From NCBI GenBank assembly GCA_020442465.1, contig JAGRJY010000032.1:1-45749 (forward strand): 45,749 nt of DNA, given 5' to 3'. Of the stretch, positions 8,824 to 17,628 are shown piece after piece (the stretch's first letter is position 1; each line of letters starts with the position of its first letter). The notes beneath the pieces were generated by a model, which had not been told where the DNA came from, made no database searches, and was given only the letters and a program-made list of their open reading frames with translations. Origin of the DNA: Lysobacterales bacterium (lineage in GTDB: Bacteria; Pseudomonadota; Gammaproteobacteria; Xanthomonadales; Xanthomonadaceae). Made by a program: the position numbers and the translations under genes.

Positions 8824-11220
8824 ATGCCCCTTCGACATCGCTTGCTCTCCGCCCTGATCGGACTCGCGCTTGCCGCCCCCGCGGCAGCGGCATCGCTTGA
8901 GGAGGCCAGCGTGGTGCGGGTCGGCTTCGACGATCTCGCCACGGCGCAGCGCATGGCCGCACAGTTCGGCCACGCACGCATCGACGAGAAGAAGCACCTG
9001 ATGCAGCTGGTGACCGACGCCGCCGGCATGCAGCGCCTGCGCGAAGCCGGGCTGACTGTACAGGTCGATGCGTTGGAGACCGAGCGCCTGCACCGTGGCA
9101 TGCCGCGCACGGCCGGTACCGCGATCAAGTCGATCGGCGGCTTCCCCTGCTATCGCACCGTCGAGGAGACCTTTGCCAGTCTCGACCAGCTGGAGACGGC
9201 GTATCCCGATCTGCTGAGCGTCGAGGACATTGGCGAGACCTGGCAGGAGATGACCTCCGGCAACGGCTACCCGATGCGTCTGGTTCGCCTGACCAACCGG
9301 AACATCGCCGGGCCGAAGCCGAAGCTGATGTTCCTCACCTCGATCCATGCCCGCGAGTACACGCCCGCCGAAATCGGCACACGCTTCGTCGAGAAGATGC
9401 TGGCCGACTACGGCCGCGACGCGGACGCGACCTGGATCATCGACCACCATGAGATTCTGGCCGTGCTGCAGGCCAACCCCGACGGCCGCAAGCGCGCGGA
9501 GACCGGACAGCTCTGGCGCAAGAACACCAACACCACCCAGTGCGGTGGCTCGAATGCAGGCGTCGACCTGAACCGCAATTTCCCCTTCGAGTGGGGCATG
9601 CATGGTGGTTCCAGTCCGAACGCCTGCGACGAGACGTATCGCGGCACGTCGGCCGCCTCCGAGCCGGAGACCTGGTCAATCGTCGATCGCGTGCGCAGCG
9701 AGTTTCCGGATCGCCGCGGCCCGGGCATGGACGACCCGGCGCCGAGCGACACCAGCGGCGTATTCATCGACATCCACAGCTACTCGCAGCTCGTGCTCTG
9801 GCCGTGGGGCCATACCGAGACACTGGCGCCGAATTCCACCGCGCTCGCCACCCTCGGTCGCCGCTTCGCCTGGTACAACGGCTACACGGCAGAACAATCG
9901 GTCGGCCTCTACCCCACCGACGGCACCACCGACGACTTCGCCTATGGCGAACTCGGCGTCGCCGCGTTCACGGTGGAACTCGGCAACGCGTTCTTCGAGT
10001 CGTGCGGCAGCTTCGAGAACAACGTGCTTGACGAGAACATCGACCTGCTCGAGTACGCTGCCCGCGTGGCGCGCGCCCCCTACCTGCTGCCGGCCGGCCC
10101 CAGTGCACTGAATGTCACTGCCGATGCCGACCTGGTACTCAGCGGCCAGCCGATCGCCGTCACCGCGCAGATCGACGACACCCGATTCCACCAGCAAATC
10201 ACCAGCCATTCGGGTCCGGCTGCGCCAGTGCATGCCATCACCGGCGCAAACCTGTACCTGGACGTGCCGCCCTGGGATGCCGCGGCAGTGGCACTGCCGA
10301 TGAGCGCCGTCGACGGCAGCTTCAATACCTCGAGCGAAGCGGCCGAACTGCAGTTCGGGTCGGGCCTGTCCGCGGGTCGGCACATCGCCTATGTGCAGGG
10401 CGAGGATGCCGGCGGCGCTGCCGGCCCGGTGTCGGCCACCTTTGTCGAGGTCATCGCCCCCGAACAGGCCGTTTCGCTGCATGGCCGGGTCAGCGACTAC
10501 TCGACCGGCACGTCGGTGGCGGCGCAGATCAGCGCCAACCAGTTCGTCACCAGCAGCGATGCGGGCTCGGGCCAGTACAGCCGCATCCTCCCTGCCGGCA
10601 GTTTCGACATCAGCGTACAGGCCGACGGTCACGAGACCCTGCAGCTGAGCGGCCTCGATCTGCTCGCCGGCAGCAACGTGACGCGCGACTTCAGGATGTT
10701 CCGGCTGTGTCCGCGCTACGAGGATCCGGCCGAAGCCGGCAGCGCGACGCCGATGACGCCGCAGTCGCCGTGGACGCTGCGCGCCGGCCGCGGCCGCGAC
10801 GGCGGCAGCGCCTGGGTGCCGGCCACCGGCACCAACTATTCGAACAACCTCAATGTCTCGCTGACCAGCCCGACCCTGGATTTTTCGGGCTACGCGCAGC
10901 CGACCCTGCAGTTCGAGTCGCTGTGCAACACCGAGGCCGGGTGGGATTTCGGCATCGTCGAAGTGCGCGTTGACGCCGGTACCTGGGAAGAGGTCTATCG
11001 CTGCGACGGCAGCACCAGCTGGGAGCACATCACCGTCGCCCTGCCACAGTTCGACGATCAGGCTTCCGCACAGCTGCGCTTCCGCTTCACCAGCGACGGG
11101 TCGCAGACCCGGCCCGGCTGGGCCGTGGACCAGATCCTGATCGAAGCCGGCGGACCGAGCTGCCGCGCCACCCAGCAGTCGCCCAACTGGGTGTTTGGCA
11201 GCGGTTTCGAAGCGCTTTGA
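8824..11220 (+). CDS. Secreted M14 zinc carboxypeptidase with C-terminal beta domains
   Basis: 798 residues. The ATG at 8824 gives a signal peptide (MPLRHRLLSALIGLALAAPAAAAS). After a ~100-residue propeptide-like region comes an M14 domain: zinc ligands H175 and E178 in SIHAREYTP, substrate-binding N250-R251 in DLNRNFPFEWG, third zinc ligand H318 in DIHSYSQLVLWPWG, and catalytic E385 in AFTVELGN. All key residues of the carboxypeptidase A/T type are present. A carboxypeptidase-regulatory-like beta domain (HGRVSDYSTGTSV, residues ~555-625) and a MAM/jelly-roll-like domain (~650-785) follow. The protein ends NWVFGSGFEAL, a variant of the F-x-x-G-F-E tag. It probably acts as an extracellular peptidase removing C-terminal residues. 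Confidence 0.92.
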   Translation: MPLRHRLLSALIGLALAAPAAAASLEEASVVRVGFDDLATAQRMAAQFGHARIDEKKHLMQLVTDAAGMQRLREAGLTVQVDALETERLHRGMPRTAGTAIKSIGGFPCYRTVEETFASLDQLETAYPDLLSVEDIGETWQEMTSGNGYPMRLVRLTNRNIAGPKPKLMFLTSIHAREYTPAEIGTRFVEKMLADYGRDADATWIIDHHEILAVLQANPDGRKRAETGQLWRKNTNTTQCGGSNAGVDLNRNFPFEWGMHGGSSPNACDETYRGTSAASEPETWSIVDRVRSEFPDRRGPGMDDPAPSDTSGVFIDIHSYSQLVLWPWGHTETLAPNSTALATLGRRFAWYNGYTAEQSVGLYPTDGTTDDFAYGELGVAAFTVELGNAFFESCGSFENNVLDENIDLLEYAARVARAPYLLPAGPSALNVTADADLVLSGQPIAVTAQIDDTRFHQQITSHSGPAAPVHAITGANLYLDVPPWDAAAVALPMSAVDGSFNTSSEAAELQFGSGLSAGRHIAYVQGEDAGGAAGPVSATFVEVIAPEQAVSLHGRVSDYSTGTSVAAQISANQFVTSSDAGSGQYSRILPAGSFDISVQADGHETLQLSGLDLLAGSNVTRDFRMFRLCPRYEDPAEAGSATPMTPQSPWTLRAGRGRDGGSAWVPATGTNYSNNLNVSLTSPTLDFSGYAQPTLQFESLCNTEAGWDFGIVEVRVDAGTWEEVYRCDGSTSWEHITVALPQFDDQASAQLRFRFTSDGSQTRPGWAVDQILIEAGGPSCRATQQSPNWVFGSGFEAL

Positions 11221-11560
11221 TTGCCACGCGAGGGGGAACATCCCCTCGTGCCACGGTGCCGGTGCAGGCCATCTGGCGATGCGCCACAGCAGGTCGCGCC
11301 GCGTCGCCATCGGGCGCGGCGTGGATCGTCCGACGCGTTAACCATCGCTGTACCGCTGTAGGTGTCGGCGTCGATCGCGCCCAACCCTCGGCGCGCAAGC
11401 CACATCTCAATAGTGTGTCGGACAGCTAGGCGCGACCCGCCGCGCGCGCGCAGAAGCCTGACGACGCACCGGAAAGGCTGAACCGGGACCGCCCCGATGC
11501 TGGCCCGTCGCGACGATCGAACCATCCAGGGAAGGATGCCTTGCGGTACCCTCGACACCC
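11221..11560. other. intergenic region between peptidase and TPR gene
   Basis: 340 bases. A terminator-like hairpin lies just after the peptidase stop. The remainder must hold the promoter of the next gene, but no convincing promoter or operator was recognised. Open frames here lack ribosome sites and domains. Confidence 0.5.
11229..11248 (+). terminator. hairpin after the M14 peptidase gene
   Basis: CGAGGGG, loop GAACAT, CCCCTCG: a perfect 7-bp stem starting 9 bases after the stop codon. No T-run follows, but the position suggests transcript end formation. Confidence 0.5.
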
Positions 11561-13729
11561 GTGAACGAACCAGCGAAATCCAATCTGCTTGCGGATGCCT
11601 GGGCCGAGCTGCAGCGGCGCAAGGTGGTGCGCGCGGGTGCTGCCTATGCCGTGGTCGCCTGGGTGGTGCTGCAGCTGGGCGAGATCACCTTCCAGCCGCT
11701 CGGCCTGCCGGAGCGGGCGCTGACCTGGACCATCCTCGCCGCCATCCTCGGTTTTCCGATCGTGCTGGTGGTGTCGTGGTTCTACGACTTCGGCCCGCGC
11801 GGGCTCACGCGCGACCACAGCCGCGCTTCGCGCGCTGGCGCCGTCTCGGCGGTCGCGCTGGTGCTGATCACCGTGTTGGGCACCGGCGCGTGGCTGAGCC
11901 AGGTCTATCCTGCGGCGGACGACGCGGCGGCGACGCCTGCCGCGGCCAAGCTGGTCAGCGCCAGCGCGCCACCGAATTCGATCGCGGTGCTGCCGTTTCG
12001 CGACATGAGCGCCGCAAACGACCAGGGCTACCTGGCCGACGGCATCGCCGAGGAACTGCTCGACCGTCTCGCCCGCGTGCCGCAGCTGCGCGTCGCCGCG
12101 CGGACCTCGTCGTTCGCGGTGCGCGAGGCCGACATCAAGGACATCGGCCGCATGCTGGACGTGCGCTGGGTACTGGAGGGCTCGGTGCGCAAGGCAGGCG
12201 GACGGCTGCGCATCACCGCGCAGCTGATCGATGCGGGCAATGGCTACCACCAGTGGTCGGAAACCTACGATCGCGAAGAAGGCGATCTGTTCGCCCTGCA
12301 GGACGAAGTCAGCGTCGCCATCGCCGATCAGCTGCAGGTGCTGATTCCGAACGCCGCGCAAACCGACGTTCCCGGCAGCTCGGGCGACAGTGCCGATGCC
12401 GAAGCGCACGACGCCTTTCTGCGCGGGCGCCAGCTCTGGCGCCAACGCACGCCCTCGGCACTGGAACAGGCCCAGACGCTGTTCTCCGAAGCCACCGAGC
12501 GCGACCCGGAGTTCGCCCGGGCCTGGTCGGGGCTCGCCGACTGCTATCTGCTGCAGGCCGACTACGGACTGCGCTCCATCGACGAGGCGATTCGATTGGC
12601 CGAGCCCGCTGCCGTGCGTGCGGTCACGCTGGCGCCTCAGCTTGGCGAGGCCTGGGCCTCGATCGGTCTGCTGCGGATGTTTGCCGGACAGCTGCCGGCG
12701 GCCGAGCGCAGCCTGCGCCAGGCGATCACGCTCGACCCGCGCTACGAGATGGCGCCGATGTGGCTGGCCTCGACGCTCGGGCGCAAGGGCGAGTTCGAAG
12801 AGCAGGAACGGGTGATGCGCCAGGCGCTGGCGCTGAATCCGCTGGAGCCGGTCATCAACGCCAACCTGAGCGAAGCGCTGGTGCAGCGCGGCGCCTACGA
12901 CGAAGCCGAGGCACTGCTGCAGCGCGTGCTCGCCGTCACGCCCGAAGACCCGATCCTGCTGCGCGGTCTGTCGCGGCTCGAGCTCGGCAAGGGCGAACTC
13001 GCCGCTGCGCTGGCATCGATTCGTCGCGCCCAGGCTGGCGATCTCGATGCGCCGGCCAATCTGCGCGCGCTCGCCGACATCCTGATCAACCTGCGCGCGT
13101 TCGACGAAGCGCGGGCGGTGATGATGCGTCTGCCGGAGCACTCCGAGGCGCGCGCCGAAGTGGCGCAGCTGATCAGCCTGTACAGCGACGCGCCGGAAGT
13201 GCTGCCCGAAGTGTCGGCCTTGATGCAGAACATGACGGCAGAGCGCACCGAATCCCACAAGGGACTGGCCAACATCCTGACCTGGGTGTACATCGTGCGC
13301 GGCGACAACGAGGACGCAGTGCGTTGGCTTGATGTGCAGTACCCGGCGGACACGCCGCTGACCGCCGGCTCGGCCGAATCGGCCGGCTTGCTCATCGCGC
13401 TGCGCGGCGAGGCTCCCGTCGCCGATGAGGCCGCGCGCGCGGCATGGACCTCGCTGCTGCAGCGCCCGCGCGAGCTCGGATTCCTGCCCGGGCTCGGTGC
13501 CTACGGGGCGGCCTGCATCCACAGCCTGCTCGGCGATCAGGACGCGGCGCTTGACGCGCTCGACGGCGCCATCGAGCTGGGCTACCGCAATCCCGAGCAG
13601 GCGATGGTCGATCCCCGCTTGCTGCCCCTGCACGGGGCACCTCGCTTCGACGCGGCGGTGCAACGCATGCAGGATCTGCTCGCCGAGCAACGCCGCCTGG
13701 CCGGCGTTGCCGACGCCGCGGCGCGCTGA
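11561..13729 (+). CDS. Membrane protein with TolB-like domain and TPR repeats
   Basis: 722 residues, GTG start. A short cytoplasmic N-terminus (LADAWAELQRRKVVRAGAAY) leads into membrane segments at ~27-44, ~57-74 and ~94-112. A TolB-like N-terminal-domain-type segment follows (NSIAVLPFRDMS...DQGYLADGIAEELLDRLAR...V.ARTSSF...LDVRWVLEGSVRK..G..RITAQLIDA), then many TPR helices from ~250 to 710 (FARAWSGLADCYLL, GEAWASIGLL, DEAEALLQRVL). The same architecture is common in bacterial signalling proteins, where an N-terminal cyclase or winged-helix domain may precede it; here that position is taken only by membrane helices. The role is probably as a scaffold or regulator; no catalytic residues are seen. 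Confidence 0.85.
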   Translation: MNEPAKSNLLADAWAELQRRKVVRAGAAYAVVAWVVLQLGEITFQPLGLPERALTWTILAAILGFPIVLVVSWFYDFGPRGLTRDHSRASRAGAVSAVALVLITVLGTGAWLSQVYPAADDAAATPAAAKLVSASAPPNSIAVLPFRDMSAANDQGYLADGIAEELLDRLARVPQLRVAARTSSFAVREADIKDIGRMLDVRWVLEGSVRKAGGRLRITAQLIDAGNGYHQWSETYDREEGDLFALQDEVSVAIADQLQVLIPNAAQTDVPGSSGDSADAEAHDAFLRGRQLWRQRTPSALEQAQTLFSEATERDPEFARAWSGLADCYLLQADYGLRSIDEAIRLAEPAAVRAVTLAPQLGEAWASIGLLRMFAGQLPAAERSLRQAITLDPRYEMAPMWLASTLGRKGEFEEQERVMRQALALNPLEPVINANLSEALVQRGAYDEAEALLQRVLAVTPEDPILLRGLSRLELGKGELAAALASIRRAQAGDLDAPANLRALADILINLRAFDEARAVMMRLPEHSEARAEVAQLISLYSDAPEVLPEVSALMQNMTAERTESHKGLANILTWVYIVRGDNEDAVRWLDVQYPADTPLTAGSAESAGLLIALRGEAPVADEAARAAWTSLLQRPRELGFLPGLGAYGAACIHSLLGDQDAALDALDGAIELGYRNPEQAMVDPRLLPLHGAPRFDAAVQRMQDLLAEQRRLAGVADAAAR

Positions 13730-13800
13730 GACGACCGCCCACGCATCGGCTGCGCCGGGTCATCGTTGAACCTGGCCCCGCCTGCAGGCACCATGCCGAC

Positions 13801-14130
13801 ATGCAGCGCGCCGAACAACGGCGGTTTCCCCGCCATGCGGTCCATCTCTCGGTGGTCGTCGACCATGGCGGCGCCCAGGCGCGCGAGGACGACCGGCCGC
13901 TCGGCGTGATCGATCTGTCCGAGGGTGGCGCGGGCATCTCCTGGACCTTGCCGGATCGCGCCACCGTGGGCGAGACGGTGCGGATGCGCTTCCTGCTCGC
14001 CGCCGAGCAGAGCCTCGATCTCGATGCCCGCGTCGTGCGCATCGACGAGGGCCGGGCCGGTGTGGCCTTTCTGCCCGCACAGCAGGACCTGGTCCGTCAG
14101 CTGCTCGCCGAGTCGCGCTCGGACGACTGA
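13801..14130 (+). CDS. PilZ-domain cyclic di-GMP receptor
   Basis: 109 residues made almost entirely of one PilZ domain. The c-di-GMP signature is intact: RRFPRH (RxxxR) near the N-terminus and DLSEGGAGI ([D/N]xSxxG) in the first strand pair, then beta strands ending GVAFL. PilZ proteins bind c-di-GMP and pass the signal to partners controlling motility, pili or polysaccharide; the partner cannot be deduced here. The gene follows the TPR gene by 71 bases on the same strand and could be co-transcribed. Two GGDEF cyclases in the window could supply the ligand, though no direct link is shown. Confidence 0.88.
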   Translation: MQRAEQRRFPRHAVHLSVVVDHGGAQAREDDRPLGVIDLSEGGAGISWTLPDRATVGETVRMRFLLAAEQSLDLDARVVRIDEGRAGVAFLPAQQDLVRQLLAESRSDD

Positions 14131-14204
14131 GCCCGGCGGCGGTCGTCCACGGCGCCTGGCGAACCCGGACACCGGACACCTGACACCGGCTGCGTACAGC
14201 CCAA

Positions 14205-14224
14205 CGCCCGGCAGGTGCCGGGCG
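14205..14224. terminator. bidirectional hairpin between convergent genes
   Basis: CGCCCGGCA-GG-TGCCGGGCG: a near-perfect stem of 8 to 9 bp, placed between the end of the PilZ gene (plus) and the end of the VWA gene (minus). It would serve both as a terminator stem, although T-runs are absent. Confidence 0.5.
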
Positions 14225-14255
14225 CCAGGTCTGATGGACTGATGATCGGGTGCGC

Positions 14256-15470
14256 TCAGTGCACCGGCGCCTTGTCGTACTCCAGTCCCTTCTTCTCCGC
14301 CTGATCTTTCACGGTGCGGAAGATCTGGTAGTCGAGCGACTCCTCGGTGCCTTCGCGTTCGGCGAGTTCGGCGGCGATCGCGGTTTGCCGGCGATCCGAC
14401 AGCGCGGCCAGGCGCTGGCTGATTTCCTTGCGCTTCTCGGCCTGCTCGTTGATCGCGCGCACTCGCTCGGTCTTGCTCATCTGCTGCATCGGCGCGGGCA
14501 GGTCGTCCTCGGCGACGGCGTCGAGGTCGACACGTCCGCTGGTCACCGCATCGACCAGGTCGTTCTTGCCGAGCAGATTGTCGCGCCCGGCCTCGGAGAC
14601 GTTGAACGAGGCGCGCTTGGCCAGCGACGCCACCGAGGCTTCGGCATACAGCTTGTCGGTGGCGGCTTGCTTGCGCTGCATCTCGGCGCGCGCCCGTGCG
14701 TCGCCGAACGCCATGCGGGTTTCGTCGAGCTCCTTCGACAGCGCGGCGATCTCATCGTCGAATTCGGTGGCCACGGCGATGGCGTCGCCGCTCTGTGCCA
14801 CGCGGAAGAATGCGCCCTGATTGAGGCTGGCGATGGTCTGCCATTCGGCCGCTGTGACGTCGGCATTGCCTGCCAGGATGGTGTTGACGACGATGCCGCG
14901 CTCGCGGGCGGCCTTGATCGTGTCGGGATACTTCACCTCGTCCTGGTAGTCCATGTGCGGCGGCGCGTCACCAACCAGGAAAACGACCTTGTAGGCGCTG
15001 TCGTCCTGCGTCCACGACATCCGGTGCACGGCGTCGTGCAGCCCTTGATTCACGCTCTCGGGGGTATCGCCACCGCCTTCAGCGCGGAAGTCCATGAGTT
15101 TCGCGTACATCGAATCGAGGTCGCTCGACAGGTCGGTCACCTGGGTGACATAGGCATCGCCGCGGTCGCGATACGCGACCAGGCCCATGCGCAGCTCGGG
15201 TGTCGGCTGCGCCGAGGCCATGGTGTTGGCGATCGACCAGATGTTTTCCTTCGCGGCCTGGATCAGCCCGCCCATGCTGCCGGTGGTGTCGAGCACGAAC
15301 ACCACGTCGACTTTGGGGCGCCCGGCGTGCGCGGCCGCGGTGATCGCGGTGGGCGGCTGCAAGGGCGGAGTCTTGGTGACGCCATGCGCCGGCGCCTGCG
15401 AGATCGGATAGGCCACCACCACGGCGGCGGTCAGGGCAAACAGCGAAGCGGTGAGAATGCGGGTTTTCAT
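14256..15470 (-). CDS. Exported von Willebrand factor A domain protein
   Basis: 404 residues. The start at 15470 has AGGAG 6 bases upstream and gives a signal sequence (MKTRILTASLFALTAAVVVAYP). The VWA domain begins at residue ~54 (VDVVFVLDTTGSMGG). The metal-ion-dependent adhesion site is D61-x-T-G-S65, a DxTGS variant of DxSxS, and GGGDTPES supplies the later Thr. The C-terminal ~150 residues are Lys/Glu/Gln-rich helices, probably coiled coil. It is last in a minus-strand cluster with a PspA homologue and a small membrane protein. VWA proteins are often found with PspA-like or chaperone-like partners in envelope maintenance; a periplasmic binding or assembly role is inferred. Confidence 0.85.
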   Translation of the reverse strand: MKTRILTASLFALTAAVVVAYPISQAPAHGVTKTPPLQPPTAITAAAHAGRPKVDVVFVLDTTGSMGGLIQAAKENIWSIANTMASAQPTPELRMGLVAYRDRGDAYVTQVTDLSSDLDSMYAKLMDFRAEGGGDTPESVNQGLHDAVHRMSWTQDDSAYKVVFLVGDAPPHMDYQDEVKYPDTIKAARERGIVVNTILAGNADVTAAEWQTIASLNQGAFFRVAQSGDAIAVATEFDDEIAALSKELDETRMAFGDARARAEMQRKQAATDKLYAEASVASLAKRASFNVSEAGRDNLLGKNDLVDAVTSGRVDLDAVAEDDLPAPMQQMSKTERVRAINEQAEKRKEISQRLAALSDRRQTAIAAELAEREGTEESLDYQIFRTVKDQAEKKGLEYDKAPVH

Positions 15471-15529
15471 GGTGGACTCCTAAACGGGATACGGTGCGGA
15501 AAACGGTGCGGGAAACGGGCGTCAGCAGC

Positions 15530-16096
15530 TCAGCCGGCGCCGGTGGACAGACGGCGCAGTGCGGCCTCGGCGCTGCGGTGGGCCTGGTCGAATCGATCGC
15601 CAGCGTGCGGGTCGTCGGTGCTGTGCTGCGCCGATGCGCGTCGACCCGGCACCGCGAAGCAAAGCGCCTGAACCAGCAGCAGCGACCACAGACTCAGGAA
15701 CAGGCTGTGCGTGTGGCTCGCCACGGCCAGCGCTGCCGACAGGGCAAGTACGCACAACCCAGCGTCGAGAGCGGCGGCGATCAGGCCATCGTGGCGGTAC
15801 AGGCTGCGCACCAGCCAGAAGAAGCCAAGCTGACCGCCGATCCAGAACACCAGCCCCGGGTCGAACACCGCGAGCATCAGTGCCAGGCTCATCCACAGCA
15901 CGGCCAAGACGATCCGGCCGACGCGAACCTGCAGCACGGGGAACAGCAGCAGCCCATAGCCGCCGGCGACCAGCAGCACCACCGCGCGCAGGCTGTCGGC
16001 AGTGCCGAAGATCGGCGCCAGCACGAAGTGAACGAGGGCTCCGCAAAGGCTGAGCGCGAAACCGACGCCGGCCTCGCGCCAGAAGCCGGCGTTCAC
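15530..16096 (-). CDS. Small integral membrane protein coupled to PspA homologue
   Basis: 188 residues. A longer frame exists, but the likely start is the GTG at 16096: it overlaps the TGA of the upstream pspA-like gene as GTGA, which suggests translational coupling and removes an unlikely Arg-rich leader. About five hydrophobic segments follow (ALSLCGALVHFVLAPIF, AVVLLVAGGYGLLLFPVL, IVLAVLWMSLALMLAVF, LVFWIGGQLGFFWLV, ALDAGLCVLALSAALAVA), then a soluble tail. I do not recognise the family. Its position between a PspA/IM30 protein and a VWA protein suggests a membrane partner in an envelope-stress operon. Confidence 0.7.
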   Translation of the reverse strand: MNAGFWREAGVGFALSLCGALVHFVLAPIFGTADSLRAVVLLVAGGYGLLLFPVLQVRVGRIVLAVLWMSLALMLAVFDPGLVFWIGGQLGFFWLVRSLYRHDGLIAAALDAGLCVLALSAALAVASHTHSLFLSLWSLLLVQALCFAVPGRRASAQHSTDDPHAGDRFDQAHRSAEAALRRLSTGAG

Positions 16097-16632
16097 GCCC
16101 CACCCCGCTGCTGCTTCTCGCGCAGCCAGGCAAGCTCGACATCGGCATCGCTGATCTCGGCGCTTTCCGCCTGCCATGCGCCGCGCTCAGCGCTCGGGCG
16201 GCTCGCGTCGACCTCGAACAGCGCGGCCTTCTGGCGCATCGCTTCAAGACGCTGCCGACGGTCTTCCAGGCTGCGTGCGAGCTCATCGACCCGGGCGTCC
16301 AGGCTCGCCAACTGCTGCACGCACTGCTTGCGCAGGCGCTCGCCTTCCAGACGGCGTCGCAGCAGGGTGCGCGCCAGGGTTTCGTTGGAAGCCTCGAAGC
16401 AAAGGTCGAGCTCCTCGCCGATGCGCGCGAGCGCACTGTCGAACTCGACGATGCGCGTGCGCAGGTCCTCGCGCTGCCGCGCGGCCGCCTTGTGCCGCTG
16501 CGCGTCGGCGGCGACTTCGTCTTCCATCTCGCGCACGGCCTGCTGCAGCAGAACGTCGGGCTCTTCGATGCGGTCAAGCACCGCGTGCATGTCGGCCCGA
16601 ACCAGTCGGGACAGTCGTGTGATCAAGGCCAT
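16093..16632 (-). CDS. PspA/IM30-family membrane-stress protein
   Basis: 179 residues, almost wholly coiled coil, somewhat shorter than E. coli PspA (about 220). The start MALITRLSRLVRADMHAVLDRIEEPDVLLQQ matches the family pattern: an amphipathic first helix, then the D..EDP...L.Q..REM motif. AGGAAA lies a few bases upstream of the ATG. In the family these proteins polymerise on the inner face of the cytoplasmic membrane and stabilise it under stress. Here it is the first gene of a minus-strand group with a GTGA-overlapping membrane protein and a VWA protein. A double GTAAA box lies 109 bases upstream. Confidence 0.88.
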   Translation of the reverse strand: MALITRLSRLVRADMHAVLDRIEEPDVLLQQAVREMEDEVAADAQRHKAAARQREDLRTRIVEFDSALARIGEELDLCFEASNETLARTLLRRRLEGERLRKQCVQQLASLDARVDELARSLEDRRQRLEAMRQKAALFEVDASRPSAERGAWQAESAEISDADVELAWLREKQQRGGA

Positions 16633-16740
16633 GTCGGTTTCCTGTTCGGTAGCGGAGGACGGCGATCTGCCGTGGCGACCAAACTAGGCGCTGGGCCCGA
16701 CGCGTCCCAGACACGCCGAGGTAAAACATTCGTCCTCGGG

Positions 16741-16757
16741 TTTACAAAGGATTTACA
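16741..16757. promoter_or_regulatory. CpxR-like double GTAAA box between PspA operon and two-component genes
   Basis: Read on the minus strand the sequence is TGTAAATCCTTTGTAAA, that is GTAAA-N6-GTAAA, within the GTAAA-N4-8-GTAAA range of the CpxR consensus. The repeat spacing is 11 bp, one helical turn, as expected for OmpR/PhoB-family dimers. It lies 109 bases before the pspA-like gene and 164 bases before an OmpR-family regulator gene. That this regulator binds it is inference. Confidence 0.5.
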
Positions 16758-16920
16758 TGCGCACTCTGCGCGGGGTTGCTAGTGTGGCAACCGTTCTCGA
16801 GCCATGCGCCGCGGCTGGCGAACGACCGTTCGACCTGTCGGCTCATGCCGGCATCCACGCGACACAGTACCGACCGACGCGACGATCGCTCGCCGCCCTC
16901 AGCACACCACGGAGAGACTC

Positions 16921-17628
16921 TTGCAGCGCAAACCCCGCATCCTGATCGCCGAAGACGAGGCCGCCATCCGCACCGGCCTGGTCGATGTCTTCGTCTATCA
17001 CGGCTACGACGTCGATGCGGCGGAAGACGGCCTGATCGCGGAGCGCATGGCGTCAACCGGTCGCTACGACCTGGTGCTGCTCGACGTGATGATGCCGGGC
17101 CGGGACGGCTTCGCCGTGCTCGCCCACCTGCGCGCTCAGGATCGCGAGCAGGCGGTCATCCTGCTCACCGCCAAATCGGCCGACGAGGACGTCATCCAGG
17201 GCCTGGCGCTCGGCGCCGACGACTACGTATCCAAGCCGTTCTCCATCGCCCAGTTGGTGCTGCGCGTGCAGGCGGTGCTGCGCCGCACGCTCGGCGCACC
17301 ATCCGATGATGCCGAACTGAAGCTGGCGGAAGACGTGCGCATTGACTGCGCGAACCTGTGCGGCGTCTGTCGCGGCGAGGAGATGCCGTTCACGCGGCGC
17401 GAGATCGAGGTGTTGCGCTATCTCGCCGCGCACAGCGAGCGGCCCGTGCCGCGCGAAGAACTGCTGCACAAGGTGTGGGGCTATGCGCGAGACCTCGGCA
17501 TCGAAACGCGCACGGTGGACATCCACATCGCCAAGCTGCGCCGCAAGATCGAAGCCGATCCGAAGCAACCGCAGTTCATTCTCACCGTGCGCGGCGGCGG
17601 CTATCGCCTGCAGCGGGGCGCGGCTTGA
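16921..17628 (+). CDS. OmpR/PhoB-family response regulator
   Basis: 235 residues. A longer frame exists, but the TTG at 16921 is chosen because GGAG sits 7 bases upstream and the product then starts directly with the receiver fold (KPRILIAEDEAAIR). The acidic pair E11-D12, phosphoacceptor D55 (LVLLDVMMPGRDGF), Thr in LLTAK and Lys in SKPF are all present. A winged-helix DNA-binding domain follows (FTRREIEVLRYLAAH, TVDIHIAKLRRKIE, ILTVRGGGYRL). The stop overlaps the TTG of the histidine kinase (TTGA), so the two are co-translated. Its probable targets include its own promoter and the divergent PspA operon. Confidence 0.93.
   Translation: MQRKPRILIAEDEAAIRTGLVDVFVYHGYDVDAAEDGLIAERMASTGRYDLVLLDVMMPGRDGFAVLAHLRAQDREQAVILLTAKSADEDVIQGLALGADDYVSKPFSIAQLVLRVQAVLRRTLGAPSDDAELKLAEDVRIDCANLCGVCRGEEMPFTRREIEVLRYLAAHSERPVPREELLHKVWGYARDLGIETRTVDIHIAKLRRKIEADPKQPQFILTVRGGGYRLQRGAA

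Noticed and set aside
9676..11310. 544-codon minus-strand frame opposite the M14 peptidase
   Set aside because: Antisense shadow of the peptidase gene; no domain and improbable composition. The peptidase has all its catalytic residues on the plus strand.
11426..13690. 754-codon minus-strand frame opposite the TolB/TPR gene
   Set aside because: Gln/His/Arg/Gly-rich antisense shadow; the plus strand encodes a coherent membrane/TolB/TPR protein.
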